The notes under the pieces were generated by a model. The model was not told the origin of the DNA and ran no database searches. It was given only the letters and a program-made list of their open reading frames with translations. 64,000 bases of DNA from Oenococcus oeni DSM 20252 = AWRIB129 (lineage in GTDB: Bacteria; Bacillota; Bacilli; Lactobacillales; Lactobacillaceae): the NCBI RefSeq assembly GCF_000372485.1, contig NZ_AQVA01000001.1, positions 62,001 through 126,000 on the forward strand, given 5' to 3'. Each line of letters begins with the position of its first letter. The first letter of the stretch is position 1. Positions 24,984 through 35,131 of this stretch are shown here, in pieces. A program made the position numbers and the translations under genes.

Positions 24984-27100
24984 TGGAACTCTTATTGTTA
25001 TTTCCAATTATTATCTCTTTAATTGTTGTTAGCAGTTTAATCGCGCATTTTTTTCCTTTGATCCCGGTAAGCCTGCTCCAAATTATTTTTGGAGTTGGGC
25101 TTTCTTTTTATATTAAGGGAAGTATCGGCCTGGATACTGAATGGTTTCTGCTTTTATTTATTGCCCCTTTGCTTTTCCACGATGCCTGGAGATTTCCAAA
25201 AAGAGAACTCTGGCAACTGAAAGCACCAATTATTGCCAATGCAATCATTCTTGTTTTTTTAACTGTCCTCGGCGGTGGCTGGCTGGTTCATTTATTGATA
25301 CCGATTTTGCCGCTTCCGGTTAGTATCGCTTTAGCAGCAGCCTTATCACCAACCGATCCAGTCGCTGTTGGCACAATTCTTTCACGAATTAAAATTCCAC
25401 AAAACCTTTTGCACGTACTGATGGGAGAAAGTTTATTGAACGATGCTTCCGGATTGGTTGCTTTTAAATATGCTGTTTCGGCAACAATGCTCGGTTCTTT
25501 TGTTCTGCATGATGCTTTTTTCAATTTTATTTATATTTCCTTGGTTGGCGCTTTAACCGGATTCATCCTGATTTCAATTCTTGATTGGGGAACTGAATTT
25601 ATTCGCAAGCGTGGCGCCGGCGATGAGATTCTGCAGGTCATTATCAACGAGCTTGTGCCTTTTTTGATATTTTATATTGCTGAAGATGTCGAACATTCTT
25701 CTGGAGTTATCGCGGTTGTCGTGGCCGGCATTTTAACTAATTTGAGAAACAATGCCGATTATAATTCCAGTTTCGAGTTTGACGTTCTTTCGGAAACTAT
25801 TCGGCGAACGCTGGCTTTCGTTCTTAACGGCACAATTTTTATTTTGTTGGGGATGCAATTCCCACACGTCTATAAGGATGCGATTATTGATGGTGATTTG
25901 GATCTTTTTAGAGGAATTATTTATGGTGTTATGGTTTGGTTCGTCGTTTTCATTATCCGGGCCATCTGGACTTATGCTAACGAGTATTTGAGTTTCAAAC
26001 GAAATCCGAAAGATGCCAACGCTCCTTCGATTATCGGATCAGCTATCATGGCTGTTTCCGGAGTCCGTGGAGCAATTGCCCTGGCGGCCGTTTTATCGAT
26101 TCAGTCTGTTTCCGGGAAAACTTTCCCTGATTATTATTTAATGGTTTTTATTGCCGGTGTTGTTGTTATCCTTTCTTTAATCGTTGCTTCGATCATGTTG
26201 CCGATTTTAGTAAAACGGGCCGGGCCGGTTTCCAATCTTCCAGTCGATGTTCAACTGATCGATCAGGAATCCGATTTCAATATCAACGAGTTTGGCCAAA
26301 CTGAAAGGAAGACTCATTTTATGAGCGAAGAAGCGGCCAGAATTTTTCAGTTGCAATCGGGTATTCAGGCTCTTCGATCAGAATTAACCGATATTGCCGC
26401 TGGAGATGAGGTTGTCGATGCCCGCCAGGCGGCTGTTTACGATCTCGTCTATGAACGTCAACAGAAGATCAATGATTTACAGGTTAAAATTAATCACCGA
26501 CGGGCTAAAAAATTGGTTGCTAAAGAACAGGCTTATCGAGTGATCGCTTTAAACGCTGAAATTGAGGTAATCGAAGGTTTGTATAGACAAAAAAAGTTGT
26601 CCCCAGCTGTCTATCATGCGAATATGTTGGGCGTGAAATGGTCCTTAAGAGATATCGGCCATCGGCGCAGTTTCTCTTTTCAATGGTTTTTGCGTGTGAT
26701 TAGACGTACTTTGCAACTAGTCGAGTTGCGGGTTACAAGGGTTAAAACTAATCGAGCGAAAAAGCAAAATTTGATGGTTCATCGGGCGAGAGCGAAGGCC
26801 GGCATCAAAACTTTGGCTGCCCATTTAGAGAACAAAAAAATCGATAATATCGGCCGCCAGGCAGCCTTCAACATAATTATCAATTATCGAAGCTGGCTGG
26901 CGAGAATCAAAGCCAGCAAGACTTTTAATAAGAGCTACGATTCATCTTTGATGGGTTTATCATTAATTGCAATCAATGCTGAAAGAGATTCAATTCAACA
27001 ACTATTTGAAGCAAAACGGATTCCTCGTCACTTGGGAATTAAATTATTGCAGGAAATAAATTTTGCCGAGATATCAGCGCTTTCGGACAACGGTAGTTAA
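24983..27100 (+). CDS. Na+/H+ antiporter, CPA1/NhaP type
   Basis: 705 residues: about twelve membrane segments (residues 1-415) and a long cytoplasmic C-terminal domain (about 415-705), charged and helical. Ion-site motifs ALSPTDPVAVGTIL and GESLLNDASGLVAF (about 110-165) identify the CPA1 family, which exchanges cytoplasmic Na+ or K+ for protons. The tail is longer than in NhaP of proteobacteria and may be regulatory. The ATG overlaps the murB stop by one base. Confidence 0.92.
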   Translation: MELLLLFPIIISLIVVSSLIAHFFPLIPVSLLQIIFGVGLSFYIKGSIGLDTEWFLLLFIAPLLFHDAWRFPKRELWQLKAPIIANAIILVFLTVLGGGWLVHLLIPILPLPVSIALAAALSPTDPVAVGTILSRIKIPQNLLHVLMGESLLNDASGLVAFKYAVSATMLGSFVLHDAFFNFIYISLVGALTGFILISILDWGTEFIRKRGAGDEILQVIINELVPFLIFYIAEDVEHSSGVIAVVVAGILTNLRNNADYNSSFEFDVLSETIRRTLAFVLNGTIFILLGMQFPHVYKDAIIDGDLDLFRGIIYGVMVWFVVFIIRAIWTYANEYLSFKRNPKDANAPSIIGSAIMAVSGVRGAIALAAVLSIQSVSGKTFPDYYLMVFIAGVVVILSLIVASIMLPILVKRAGPVSNLPVDVQLIDQESDFNINEFGQTERKTHFMSEEAARIFQLQSGIQALRSELTDIAAGDEVVDARQAAVYDLVYERQQKINDLQVKINHRRAKKLVAKEQAYRVIALNAEIEVIEGLYRQKKLSPAVYHANMLGVKWSLRDIGHRRSFSFQWFLRVIRRTLQLVELRVTRVKTNRAKKQNLMVHRARAKAGIKTLAAHLENKKIDNIGRQAAFNIIINYRSWLARIKASKTFNKSYDSSLMGLSLIAINAERDSIQQLFEAKRIPRHLGIKLLQEINFAEISALSDNGS

Positions 27101-27115
27101 GTTATACTAAAATCA

Positions 27116-28009
27116 ATGAACTTAATTGATATCTTTACATATGAAAATCTCGTTCATTTGATTGATATTCTTGTTATTTGGTTCGTCCTTTACAATATTG
27201 CTAATTGGGTCCGTGGAACGCGGGCAATGCAGCTCGTTCGCGGGATCGTTATTCTAATTGTCGTTCGTTTAATCGCTTGGTGGATCGGTCTTGATACGGT
27301 TTCCTGGATTTTGGATCAGGTTATTAACTGGGGTCCGATTGCTTTGGTTGTTTTGTTTCAACAGGAAATTCGCCGGGCTTTGGAAAATTTAGGTACCAGA
27401 TCCTTTTTCCGGCCTGCCGGGCCGTCGGTTCCTTCCGAAGAAATTGTTATGACAGCTTTAGATCAAGCCTTGCCTTACCTGTCCCGTCGGCGAATCGGTG
27501 CTTTAATTGCGATTGAACAAGAGACCAGCTTAGCCGAAATAATCGATACCGGAATAACCCTAGATGCTCAAGTCAGCTCTGCTCTTTTGATTAACACTTT
27601 TATTCCCAATACACCTTTGCATGATGGAGCGGCTATCATTCGCTCCGACCGTTTGGTCGCTGCAACTGCTTATCTGCCTCTTTCAAGCAATCCGTCAACT
27701 TCCAAGGATTTAGGTACCCGTCATCGAGCCGGATTGGGCTTAGCCGAATCAACTGATGCGATTGTTATCATCGTTTCCGAAGAAACCGGCGAAGTTTCAA
27801 TTGCTCAAAAGGGTGTTTTGTATCGTAGCCTCAAACCGGAAAAATATGATCAATTTTTGCGTGATCGACTGATCACAGAAAACGAGAAAAATCATAGTGA
27901 TGTTTTTGCTAATTTAGCCAGTTGGGTTGCCGGCTCCTCAAAAAAGAAAAACGGCAACCGCCATGATGATAATTCCAAGGGAGGCTCGGGTTCTGATGAG
28001 GTACATTAA
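27116..28009 (+). CDS. cdaA: diadenylate cyclase
   Basis: 297-residue membrane-bound c-di-AMP synthase. Three membrane segments (about residues 10-95) are followed by the DAC domain with DGAAIIR (DGA at 170-172) and GTRHRAGLG (RHR at 202-204), the two catalytic motifs. The C-terminus is a Lys/Ser/Gly tail. TATACT at 27103-27108 ends seven bases before the ATG and there is no Shine-Dalgarno. cdaR follows with a 14-bp overlap, the usual order in Firmicutes; glmM, the common third gene, is not next. Confidence 0.95.
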   Translation: MNLIDIFTYENLVHLIDILVIWFVLYNIANWVRGTRAMQLVRGIVILIVVRLIAWWIGLDTVSWILDQVINWGPIALVVLFQQEIRRALENLGTRSFFRPAGPSVPSEEIVMTALDQALPYLSRRRIGALIAIEQETSLAEIIDTGITLDAQVSSALLINTFIPNTPLHDGAAIIRSDRLVAATAYLPLSSNPSTSKDLGTRHRAGLGLAESTDAIVIIVSEETGEVSIAQKGVLYRSLKPEKYDQFLRDRLITENEKNHSDVFANLASWVAGSSKKKNGNRHDDNSKGGSGSDEVH

Positions 28010-29033
28010 TTCTCTTTTGCGGAAAAAATGGTTCCAACTACTGGTTACCCTTATTTTGGCGATTGTTCTTTTTGCGTATGTTACCGGAACAACCGGCACT
28101 GTCCGAAGCAGTAAAAGTCAACAAAATGAATTGATCACAACACAAACAACCGAAATTAATGTTCCGGTTAATGTCAATATGAATGAGAATAAATATTATG
28201 TATCGGGAGTCCCACAAACTATTAAAGTCAAAATAACCGGCCCTTCCGGATTAATTACCGCGGCTCAAGATTCGCAAACTATTCGGGCGACAGTTAATTT
28301 GGAGAAACCGAAAATTGGTTCTCAGAATGTTTCACTTAAATTAACTGGCTTATCCGATACATTGGCAAAGACCCTCGACCCATCAAGTTTAACTGTTAAT
28401 GTTTCCAGGAAGATTTCCAAGAGTGTGCCGATTATTCCGACTTATAATCGAGATAACATCGCCAGCAAATATGTTGTTTCCGGTTTCAAGATTTCACAGA
28501 CAAAAGCAACCGTCACTGGTCCTTCGGATTTAGTCAAAGTTGTCAATCATATCTCGACGAGCCTGAATGTTCCGGCGAATACGCAATCAAGCATTAATAA
28601 AAATATTGCTTTGAAGGCTGTCGATAAAAACGGTTCGGTAGTTTCGGTTGAGATAAATCCCAGTTCAGTAGCTGCTACGCTTGACGTTACCAGTGAGTTT
28701 GCTGTTAAAAATAGTAGTAAAGAAACAAAGACCGTTTCTTTGAATCCTAAGTTTACCGGATCTAAATCAATGTCGAATTATAATGTCACCTTAAGTTCTT
28801 CGAGTGTTCAAATTACCGGCGATAAAAGTTCGGTTGATAAGATCGATTCTGTACCGGTAACTGTTGATATGAACCAAATCAGTACTTCCGGCGGAGTTAT
28901 TACGGTTAAGCCGTCTTTGCCAAAAGGAATCGATGAAATTACCCCTAAGGCAGTTGAAATTTCGATTACGGCCCGAACAATTACCGGCTCGAGTTCAAAT
29001 AAAAGTTCAAGTTCCAGTTCGGAAGGGAAGTAA
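27996..29033 (+). CDS. cdaR: CdaA regulator, YbbR-domain protein
   Basis: 345 residues from the ATG at 27996 (GGGAGG upstream). One N-terminal membrane anchor (about 9-29), then four YbbR-type repeats of about 80 residues outside the cell, each carrying a GxPxxxxVxxxGP-like pattern, and a Ser-rich tail. CdaR modulates CdaA activity in related bacteria. An upstream in-frame GTG/ATG would add 23 residues encoded inside cdaA; this is less likely. Confidence 0.9.
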   Translation: MRYINSLLRKKWFQLLVTLILAIVLFAYVTGTTGTVRSSKSQQNELITTQTTEINVPVNVNMNENKYYVSGVPQTIKVKITGPSGLITAAQDSQTIRATVNLEKPKIGSQNVSLKLTGLSDTLAKTLDPSSLTVNVSRKISKSVPIIPTYNRDNIASKYVVSGFKISQTKATVTGPSDLVKVVNHISTSLNVPANTQSSINKNIALKAVDKNGSVVSVEINPSSVAATLDVTSEFAVKNSSKETKTVSLNPKFTGSKSMSNYNVTLSSSSVQITGDKSSVDKIDSVPVTVDMNQISTSGGVITVKPSLPKGIDEITPKAVEISITARTITGSSSNKSSSSSSEGK

Positions 29034-29341
29034 TGGCTAATTATATGGTTTTTGATCTCGTTCAGGAGATCACTCGTTTAGACGGCTCAGTTTATGATGA
29101 ATTGGGAAATATCGTTATGAACGGCCGAGCTGAATATGCAGCTGAACAAAATTTCATCAAACAAGTTAGAATTTTGAAATTAAACATCCCCCATTCAAAT
29201 CACGTTGAGAAGGTCGAGAGGTATATCAATGATCATTATTCAGATCCCGGTTTTTCAATGAAAAGATGGGAAGAATGGAAAAAACCGCCAGAAATACAAA
29301 AGGAAATGCAGGCGATTCTCAATGACAACCGTCTAGGCTGA
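29033..29341 (+). CDS. hypothetical protein after cdaR
   Basis: 102 residues, soluble, not recognised. It has Tyr-, Glu- and Trp-rich helices toward the C-terminus (MKRWEEWKKPPEIQKEM). The ATG overlaps the cdaR stop by one base, so it belongs to the cdaA-cdaR transcript. Its last 23 bases overlap the convergent glycosyltransferase gene. Confidence 0.6.
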   Translation: MANYMVFDLVQEITRLDGSVYDELGNIVMNGRAEYAAEQNFIKQVRILKLNIPHSNHVEKVERYINDHYSDPGFSMKRWEEWKKPPEIQKEMQAILNDNRLG

Positions 29342-30272
29342 TTATTTTCCTCAACAGTTTCTCTGTAAAATAACCGCCTCTAATTTTCTTTGATAAATTG
29401 TCGAGATTATCGGAATCGATCTCGGCTTTTTTAATTTTGTCCGGAATTTCCGCTAGGTTATTAATTGCAATGCCAATTTTGTTTTCCAAAACAAATTTTG
29501 TGATTGCTGATTTTTCCCAGACAATGACGGGAATATTCGCGGCCAGATAAAGACTCAGTTTGTGCGGAGAATTAATTTTTTGATAATTTTGGTAATTTGT
29601 TTTATTTTTTTCTTGGTCCTCATCCCAAACTAGGCCCCACTTATTGTTTAAGAATATTGGTAATTGGTCGGGAATGATCGGTTTGTGTAATACCAGATAA
29701 TCGTTTTTTTCCAGCGACCATTTTTTTGGCAGGCGGCCAAAAATATCTATTGGTATTTTTAATGAGTAATTTTTAATCCAAGATGATTTCGATAGGCTTC
29801 CCGCGTAGACCAAGGAAGTCGGAATTTTTGTCGTTTTATTTTTTTCCGGACTTAAATAATCGAATAATTCGATTTGGAAAATATTTTGATTTATTCGAAA
29901 AAGGCGATTTGTCATTTTTTTATTATGAGTAATTAGATAATCGGCTGTTGATAAAACTTGGAAAGCAATTTTTTTGGATTTATAATCATGAATTCTAAAT
30001 GTTTCAAAATCATGGATTAGAATTACCGTCCTACTGCCTACTTTTTTCAACTCTTTTTGAAAATTCAATTCCCATTGATCACCCAAATAACTTGGATATT
30101 GATGAACCAACAAATCGCCTGGTTTTATAACCGATAAATCGACTGTTTTTTCCGCACGATTTATTTTTAGAATTCCAAAACCAATATTTTCAGCAATTTT
30201 TGCAAAATCTTCCTTGGCTTTATCAGCGCCGATCGGCATCCATGGTTCATCAGTTAGAGTTACCCAGTTCAT
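29319..30272 (-). CDS. glycosyltransferase, galactofuranosyltransferase-like
   Basis: 317-residue cytoplasmic glycosyltransferase without a membrane segment. LIHDFETFRI, the long Lys-rich middle, WGLVWDED (about 205-212) and the acceptor-end NSPHKLSLYLAANIPVIVWEKSAITKFV (about 230-260) resemble beta-1,6-galactofuranosyltransferases used in cell-surface polysaccharide synthesis. The N-terminal and C-terminal halves fit a GT-B fold. Sugar specificity is inferred by resemblance. It starts 20 bp from tpiA, divergently. Confidence 0.7.
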   Translation of the reverse strand: MNWVTLTDEPWMPIGADKAKEDFAKIAENIGFGILKINRAEKTVDLSVIKPGDLLVHQYPSYLGDQWELNFQKELKKVGSRTVILIHDFETFRIHDYKSKKIAFQVLSTADYLITHNKKMTNRLFRINQNIFQIELFDYLSPEKNKTTKIPTSLVYAGSLSKSSWIKNYSLKIPIDIFGRLPKKWSLEKNDYLVLHKPIIPDQLPIFLNNKWGLVWDEDQEKNKTNYQNYQKINSPHKLSLYLAANIPVIVWEKSAITKFVLENKIGIAINNLAEIPDKIKKAEIDSDNLDNLSKKIRGGYFTEKLLRKIISLDGCH

Positions 30273-30292
30273 ATCTCAACTATAATGGAATT

Positions 30293-31015
30293 ATGCGAAA
30301 ACCAATTATTATTGCAAACTGGAAGATGAATTTTTTGCGCGATCAAGCTAATTTATACGTTAAAAAGTTGATTAAAAAGCTTGGTAACAAAGAAAATATC
30401 GAAGTTGGAATTGCTTCTCAGGATCTTTTTTTAACTGATTTGCTTAAACTAACTGAAAATACTCCCATTTCGATAGTTGCTCAAAATGCTCATTGGGAAA
30501 ATTTTGGTCCCTTTACGGGCGAAACTTCTCCCAAAGCATTAGCCAATGTTGGGGTAGATTATGTCATGCTTGGGCATTTTGAACGACGCGAACTATTCAA
30601 CGAAACTAATTCAACTGTTAATTTAAAAGTTCGGACAGCTTTGAATAACGGTATGGATGTGATTGTTGATGTTGAGGAGCTGGAGCAGGTTGCTCCGGTC
30701 CTAGAAGGTGTTTCAGAAGAACAGATGCAACAAATTATCATCGGATTCGAACCGACCTTTGCAATTGGAACCGGAATGTCAGCCAGCACTAAGGGTGCCG
30801 AGGATGTTGCCGAACAAATTAGAAAGACGGTTAGAAAGCTCTATGGAAGCGATGTCGCCGATTCAACAAGAATTTTGTATGGCGGATCGGTGAATCGCGA
30901 TAATTTAAAAAGTTTAATCAAACAAAAGGATATCGATGGTGTTTTAGTCGGTAAAGCTGCTTTGGACTTTCAAAGTTTTTGGGAACTTGTTGAAATTATT
31001 GAGAATTCGCTTTAA
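30293..31015 (+). CDS. tpiA: triosephosphate isomerase
   Basis: 240 residues, interconverting dihydroxyacetone phosphate and glyceraldehyde 3-phosphate. Catalytic residues are present: Lys in NWKMN, His in GHFERR and Glu in GFEPTFAIGTG, with the phosphate loop YGGSVN. Oddities: Ser of the GHSERR motif is Phe, YEPVWAIGTG is changed at two sites, and the protein is about ten residues shorter than usual. It may be a divergent TpiA or a second copy. TATAAT at 30281-30286 ends six bases before the ATG with no Shine-Dalgarno. A further upstream TTG start was rejected as it lies inside the divergent gene. Confidence 0.88.
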   Translation: MRKPIIIANWKMNFLRDQANLYVKKLIKKLGNKENIEVGIASQDLFLTDLLKLTENTPISIVAQNAHWENFGPFTGETSPKALANVGVDYVMLGHFERRELFNETNSTVNLKVRTALNNGMDVIVDVEELEQVAPVLEGVSEEQMQQIIIGFEPTFAIGTGMSASTKGAEDVAEQIRKTVRKLYGSDVADSTRILYGGSVNRDNLKSLIKQKDIDGVLVGKAALDFQSFWELVEIIENSL

Positions 31016-31023
31016 TAGAAACG

Positions 31024-31061
31024 ATGAAACCGTTTACATTAATTGAATTTTCCTCTATAAT
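31024..31061 (+). promoter_or_regulatory. promoter with cre site
   Basis: TTTACA at 31033-31038, 17-bp spacer, TATAAT at 31056-31061. ATGAAACCGTTTACAT at 31024-31039 matches the cre consensus with one mismatch and covers the -35 box, a placement that predicts CcpA repression of the ABC ATPase. Confidence 0.7.
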
Positions 31062-31067
31062 GAAATC

Positions 31068-31225
31068 GCTTACAAACAGCTGCTGTAGGGTATTAGCTTT
31101 CACAACGCAGCAAGCATTTAGTCTTGTAAGTTCATATTAATTGCCAATGCAAAACTCTGAGATGAATGGGAAGCTGCCAAGCGGTGGCGCAGCTAGCAAA
31201 TATATGTCTTCCCCAAGGAGAAAAA
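31068..31225 (+). other. structured 5' leader of the MsmK-type gene
   Basis: A 158-nt leader that can fold. CTTACAA (31069-31075) pairs with TTGTAAG (31124-31130) and encloses GCTGC (31079-31083) with GCAGC (31107-31111). A second hairpin pairs GCTGC (31173-31177) with GCAGC (31189-31193). No match to a known riboswitch was recognised, and no T run is present, so any control would be at translation or stability. Confidence 0.4.
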
Positions 31226-32434
31226 ATGGTTGAAATGTCTTTGGAACATATTCGGAAGGTTTATCCTGGCCAGATTGTGGCTGCTATTCCTGACTACAAT
31301 TTGAAAATTAACGATGGAGAATTTACGGTTTTCATCGGTCCTTCGGGATCTGGCAAGTCGACAGTCTTGCGAATGATTGCCGGACTTGAAGATATCACTT
31401 CCGGTGAATTCAAAATGGATGGCAGGCTCATGAATGATGCTGAGCCTAAAAACCGCGATATTGCAATGGTCTTTCAAAATTATGCTTTATATCCACATAT
31501 GACGGTTTTTGACAATATGGCTTTTGGTTTAAAACTTCGTAAAGAGCCAAAGGATAAAATCAAAGAAGCAGTTGACAAAGCAGCTGAATTATTGGGTTTA
31601 ACGGATTTTTTGGATCGTAAACCAGCTAATCTGTCCGGTGGCCAGCGTCAGCGAGTCGCTCTTGGACGAGCGATGGTGCGCGATGCTAAAGTGATGTTGT
31701 TGGATGAACCTTTGTCAAACCTTGATGCCAAGTTACGAGTAGAAATGCGTTCAACAGTTGCCAAGCTTCATCAGGAACTAGGCAACAATTTCATTTATGT
31801 AACTCATGACCAAATTGAGGCGATGACGATGGCTGACCGAATTGTTTTGATTGACCATGGTGTTATTCAACAGGTCGGATCTCCGGAAGAGCTTTATAAC
31901 AATCCGGGTAATAAATTCGTTGCCGGATTTATGGGTTCACCGTCAATGAATTTCTTGAATCTAATTTTAAAGGGCGACCAACTAGTTTCCAAGGATGGCA
32001 AAGTCAACCTGAAAATTCCTAAAGGAGATTCCAAGTTTCTAAGGGAAAAGGGCTATGAAAACAAGGAACTCATTTTTGGTATTCGTCCCGAGGACATTCA
32101 TACCGAATCAGTTGCCAAAGATGCCTATCCGGGAGATACAGTCAAAGTAAAATTGGATCTGGTCGAGCCGTTGGGTGCTGAAACGATGTATTATTTTGAA
32201 CTTAATAATCAACAGTTCGTTGCCCGGGTCAGTGCTCGTGAAATTGCCCAGACCGGGGATCAAGCTGAATTGACTTTCCAGATTTCCAGTGCTCATTTCT
32301 TCGATCCAATAACAGAATTAGCAATTGTTCCTCCGGAAGCGAAGGTTTATAAAAGTCCGACGAGGCAGGAATCCGATGTTGCCAATACGAAGGGAACCTC
32401 GCTGGAAGGACAAAAGTTTTCTGAAAAATATTAA
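31226..32434 (+). CDS. msmK: multiple-sugar ABC transporter ATPase (MsmK/UgpC family)
   Basis: 402 residues. The ABC domain has Walker A GPSGSGKST, Q-loop VFQNYALYPHMTV, signature LSGGQRQRVALGRA and Walker B VMLLDEPLSNLD, followed by the C-terminal TOBE/OB regulatory domain (about 240-370) with FGIRPEDIH. Such ATPases energise several sugar importers; no permease or binding-protein gene is adjacent. The ATG at 31226 follows AAGGAG. Confidence 0.9.
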   Translation: MVEMSLEHIRKVYPGQIVAAIPDYNLKINDGEFTVFIGPSGSGKSTVLRMIAGLEDITSGEFKMDGRLMNDAEPKNRDIAMVFQNYALYPHMTVFDNMAFGLKLRKEPKDKIKEAVDKAAELLGLTDFLDRKPANLSGGQRQRVALGRAMVRDAKVMLLDEPLSNLDAKLRVEMRSTVAKLHQELGNNFIYVTHDQIEAMTMADRIVLIDHGVIQQVGSPEELYNNPGNKFVAGFMGSPSMNFLNLILKGDQLVSKDGKVNLKIPKGDSKFLREKGYENKELIFGIRPEDIHTESVAKDAYPGDTVKVKLDLVEPLGAETMYYFELNNQQFVARVSAREIAQTGDQAELTFQISSAHFFDPITELAIVPPEAKVYKSPTRQESDVANTKGTSLEGQKFSEKY

Positions 32435-32444
32435 TCGTTTTTTT

Positions 32445-32479
32445 AAACACAGTCTATTTTTAAATTGATTGTGTTTTTA
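32445..32479 (+). terminator. terminator after msmK
   Basis: AAACACA (32445-32451) pairs with TGTGTTT (32470-32476), followed by T. Confidence 0.6.
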
Positions 32480-32544
32480 TTTACATTTAGATTCTAGTCC
32501 GTCTAGGTCTGCTAAAATATTAACTGTTGCATGGAGGAAAATAA

Positions 32545-33891
<1,347 letters not shown>

Positions 33892-33905
33892 TTTCTGAAA
33901 TCTGT

Positions 33906-33936
33906 AAACGTCGAACGTCTTGTTCGACGTTTTTCG
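33906..33936 (+). terminator. terminator after eno
   Basis: AAACGTCGAAC (33906-33916) pairs perfectly with GTTCGACGTTT (33922-33932), then T. Confidence 0.85.
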
Positions 33937-33957
33937 TATCTGATTAAGGAGGAAAAA

Positions 33958-34590
33958 ATGAAAGTTACAATTATTGGTGCAGCCGGGCAAATCCCGCATT
34001 TTCTAATTCCAATGTTACAGAAACAAACCGATGCAGAATTAACTTTATTCGCTCGGAATGCTACCAGCCGCCTGCTTGATTATTCCAAACCGACAGTTCG
34101 AATTGTTGATGGAGATGCAAGCAAAAGCGGTGATGTTAAAACAGCAATTACTGATGCCGATGTTGTTTTCATGGATTTCGACAATCCCGAGGCTGTTAAA
34201 AATGTTATCAAGGTTATGGACCAATTAGGGAAAAAACGTCTTATCGTTGCCGGTGTTTTGGGTGTTTACGATGAAGTTGCCGGTGCTTTTGGTAAATGGA
34301 ATAATATGATGATTGGTTCCGGATATTTACCACATAAACAAGCAGTTACCGAATTGGAGAAGTCTGATTTGGATTATACCTATATGCGAATGACTTGGCT
34401 TTATGACCAAGACGGCAATACCAACTATGAAACCCAAAAGAAGGGACAACCTTTGATTGGCGCTCAAGTTACTCGTCAGGCAGTTTCACAATACGTAATT
34501 GATATGATTAAGAATCCTGAATTGGGAATTCGCGAGTCAAATGGGGTCGTTGAACCAAACACGAACTTCGCTAAACCGAGTTTTTACTGA
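33958..34590 (+). CDS. NAD(P)-binding protein, atypical SDR/NmrA-like
   Basis: 210 residues with a Rossmann start (ITIIGAAGQIPHFL, residues 3-16), VVFMDFDN near 60 and a YMRMTWLYDQDGNTNYE segment near 140. This is the atypical SDR/NmrA type that often lacks classical catalysis or acts on quinones or flavins. Lone gene with AAGGAGGA before the ATG. The substrate is not evident. Confidence 0.75.
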   Translation: MKVTIIGAAGQIPHFLIPMLQKQTDAELTLFARNATSRLLDYSKPTVRIVDGDASKSGDVKTAITDADVVFMDFDNPEAVKNVIKVMDQLGKKRLIVAGVLGVYDEVAGAFGKWNNMMIGSGYLPHKQAVTELEKSDLDYTYMRMTWLYDQDGNTNYETQKKGQPLIGAQVTRQAVSQYVIDMIKNPELGIRESNGVVEPNTNFAKPSFY

Positions 34591-34621
34591 CTAAACAAAA
34601 AAATCAATTATTCAAAGTTTC

Positions 34622-34648
34622 AACGCTCCTTTTTTCGAGCGTTTTTTC
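34622..34648 (+). terminator. terminator before copY
   Basis: AACGCTC (34622-34628) pairs with GAGCGTT (34636-34642) followed by a T tract. Confidence 0.8.
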
Positions 34649-34660
34649 TTGACTTTTAAG

Positions 34661-34672
34661 TCTACAAGTGTA
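34661..34672. promoter_or_regulatory. cop box (CopY operator)
   Basis: CTACAAGTGTAG contains the CopY consensus TACAnnTGTA exactly. It sits between TTGACT (34649-34654) and the start codon, overlapping the -10 TAGACT (34671-34676). A second near-match, GACAAATGTA at 34690-34699, lies inside the first codons of copY. Confidence 0.85.
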
Positions 34673-34687
34673 GACTATAACTTGTAG

Positions 34688-35131
34688 ATGACAAATGTAG
34701 ATTATAAAAAAGAACAGATCTCCAATTCTGAATGGCAGGTCATGAGAATCGTCTGGTCGCTTGGCCAAACGACAACTAATGAGTTAATTAAATATTTGAA
34801 TCGTAAAGAAACATGGCAGCCTTCAACGGTTAAGACTTTAGTATTTCGTTTGGAAAAGAAGGGGTATTTGACTGATGATGGGGTCAGCCGAGGCAGAAAA
34901 TTTAGTGCTCTTATTTCCGAGAGTTCGGCAATGCTCGAAGCTGGAGATAATCTGTTTTCTTCAATGTGCGCTATGAAAAATGGTATGGTTTTAAACCATT
35001 TGCTTGAAGAATTGGAACTATCTAAAAAGGATATTGAAATTATGATCGGAACCTTGGAAAAAAAGTTGCCGAATGCGGCCAAAGAGGTTGCTTGTAACTG
35101 TTTGCCTGGGGAAGAAGGTGACTGTAAATGA
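34688..35131 (+). CDS. copY: copper-responsive repressor CopY
   Basis: 147-residue BlaI/MecI-family winged-helix repressor. The recognition region is TTNELIKYLNRKETWQPSTVKTLVFRLEKKGYL (about 28-60). The C-terminal metal motif is CNC followed by seven residues and a final Cys; the normal CopY motif is CxC-x4-CxC, so one Cys is missing. Copper entry is expected to displace zinc and release the cop box. No Shine-Dalgarno is seen. Overlaps copB by four bases. Confidence 0.9.
   Translation: MTNVDYKKEQISNSEWQVMRIVWSLGQTTTNELIKYLNRKETWQPSTVKTLVFRLEKKGYLTDDGVSRGRKFSALISESSAMLEAGDNLFSSMCAMKNGMVLNHLLEELELSKKDIEIMIGTLEKKLPNAAKEVACNCLPGEEGDCK

Noticed and set aside
32486-32512. Imperfect inverted repeat with two CTAG cores before eno
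   Set aside because: Weak symmetry and no recognised operator; not enough to call a site.
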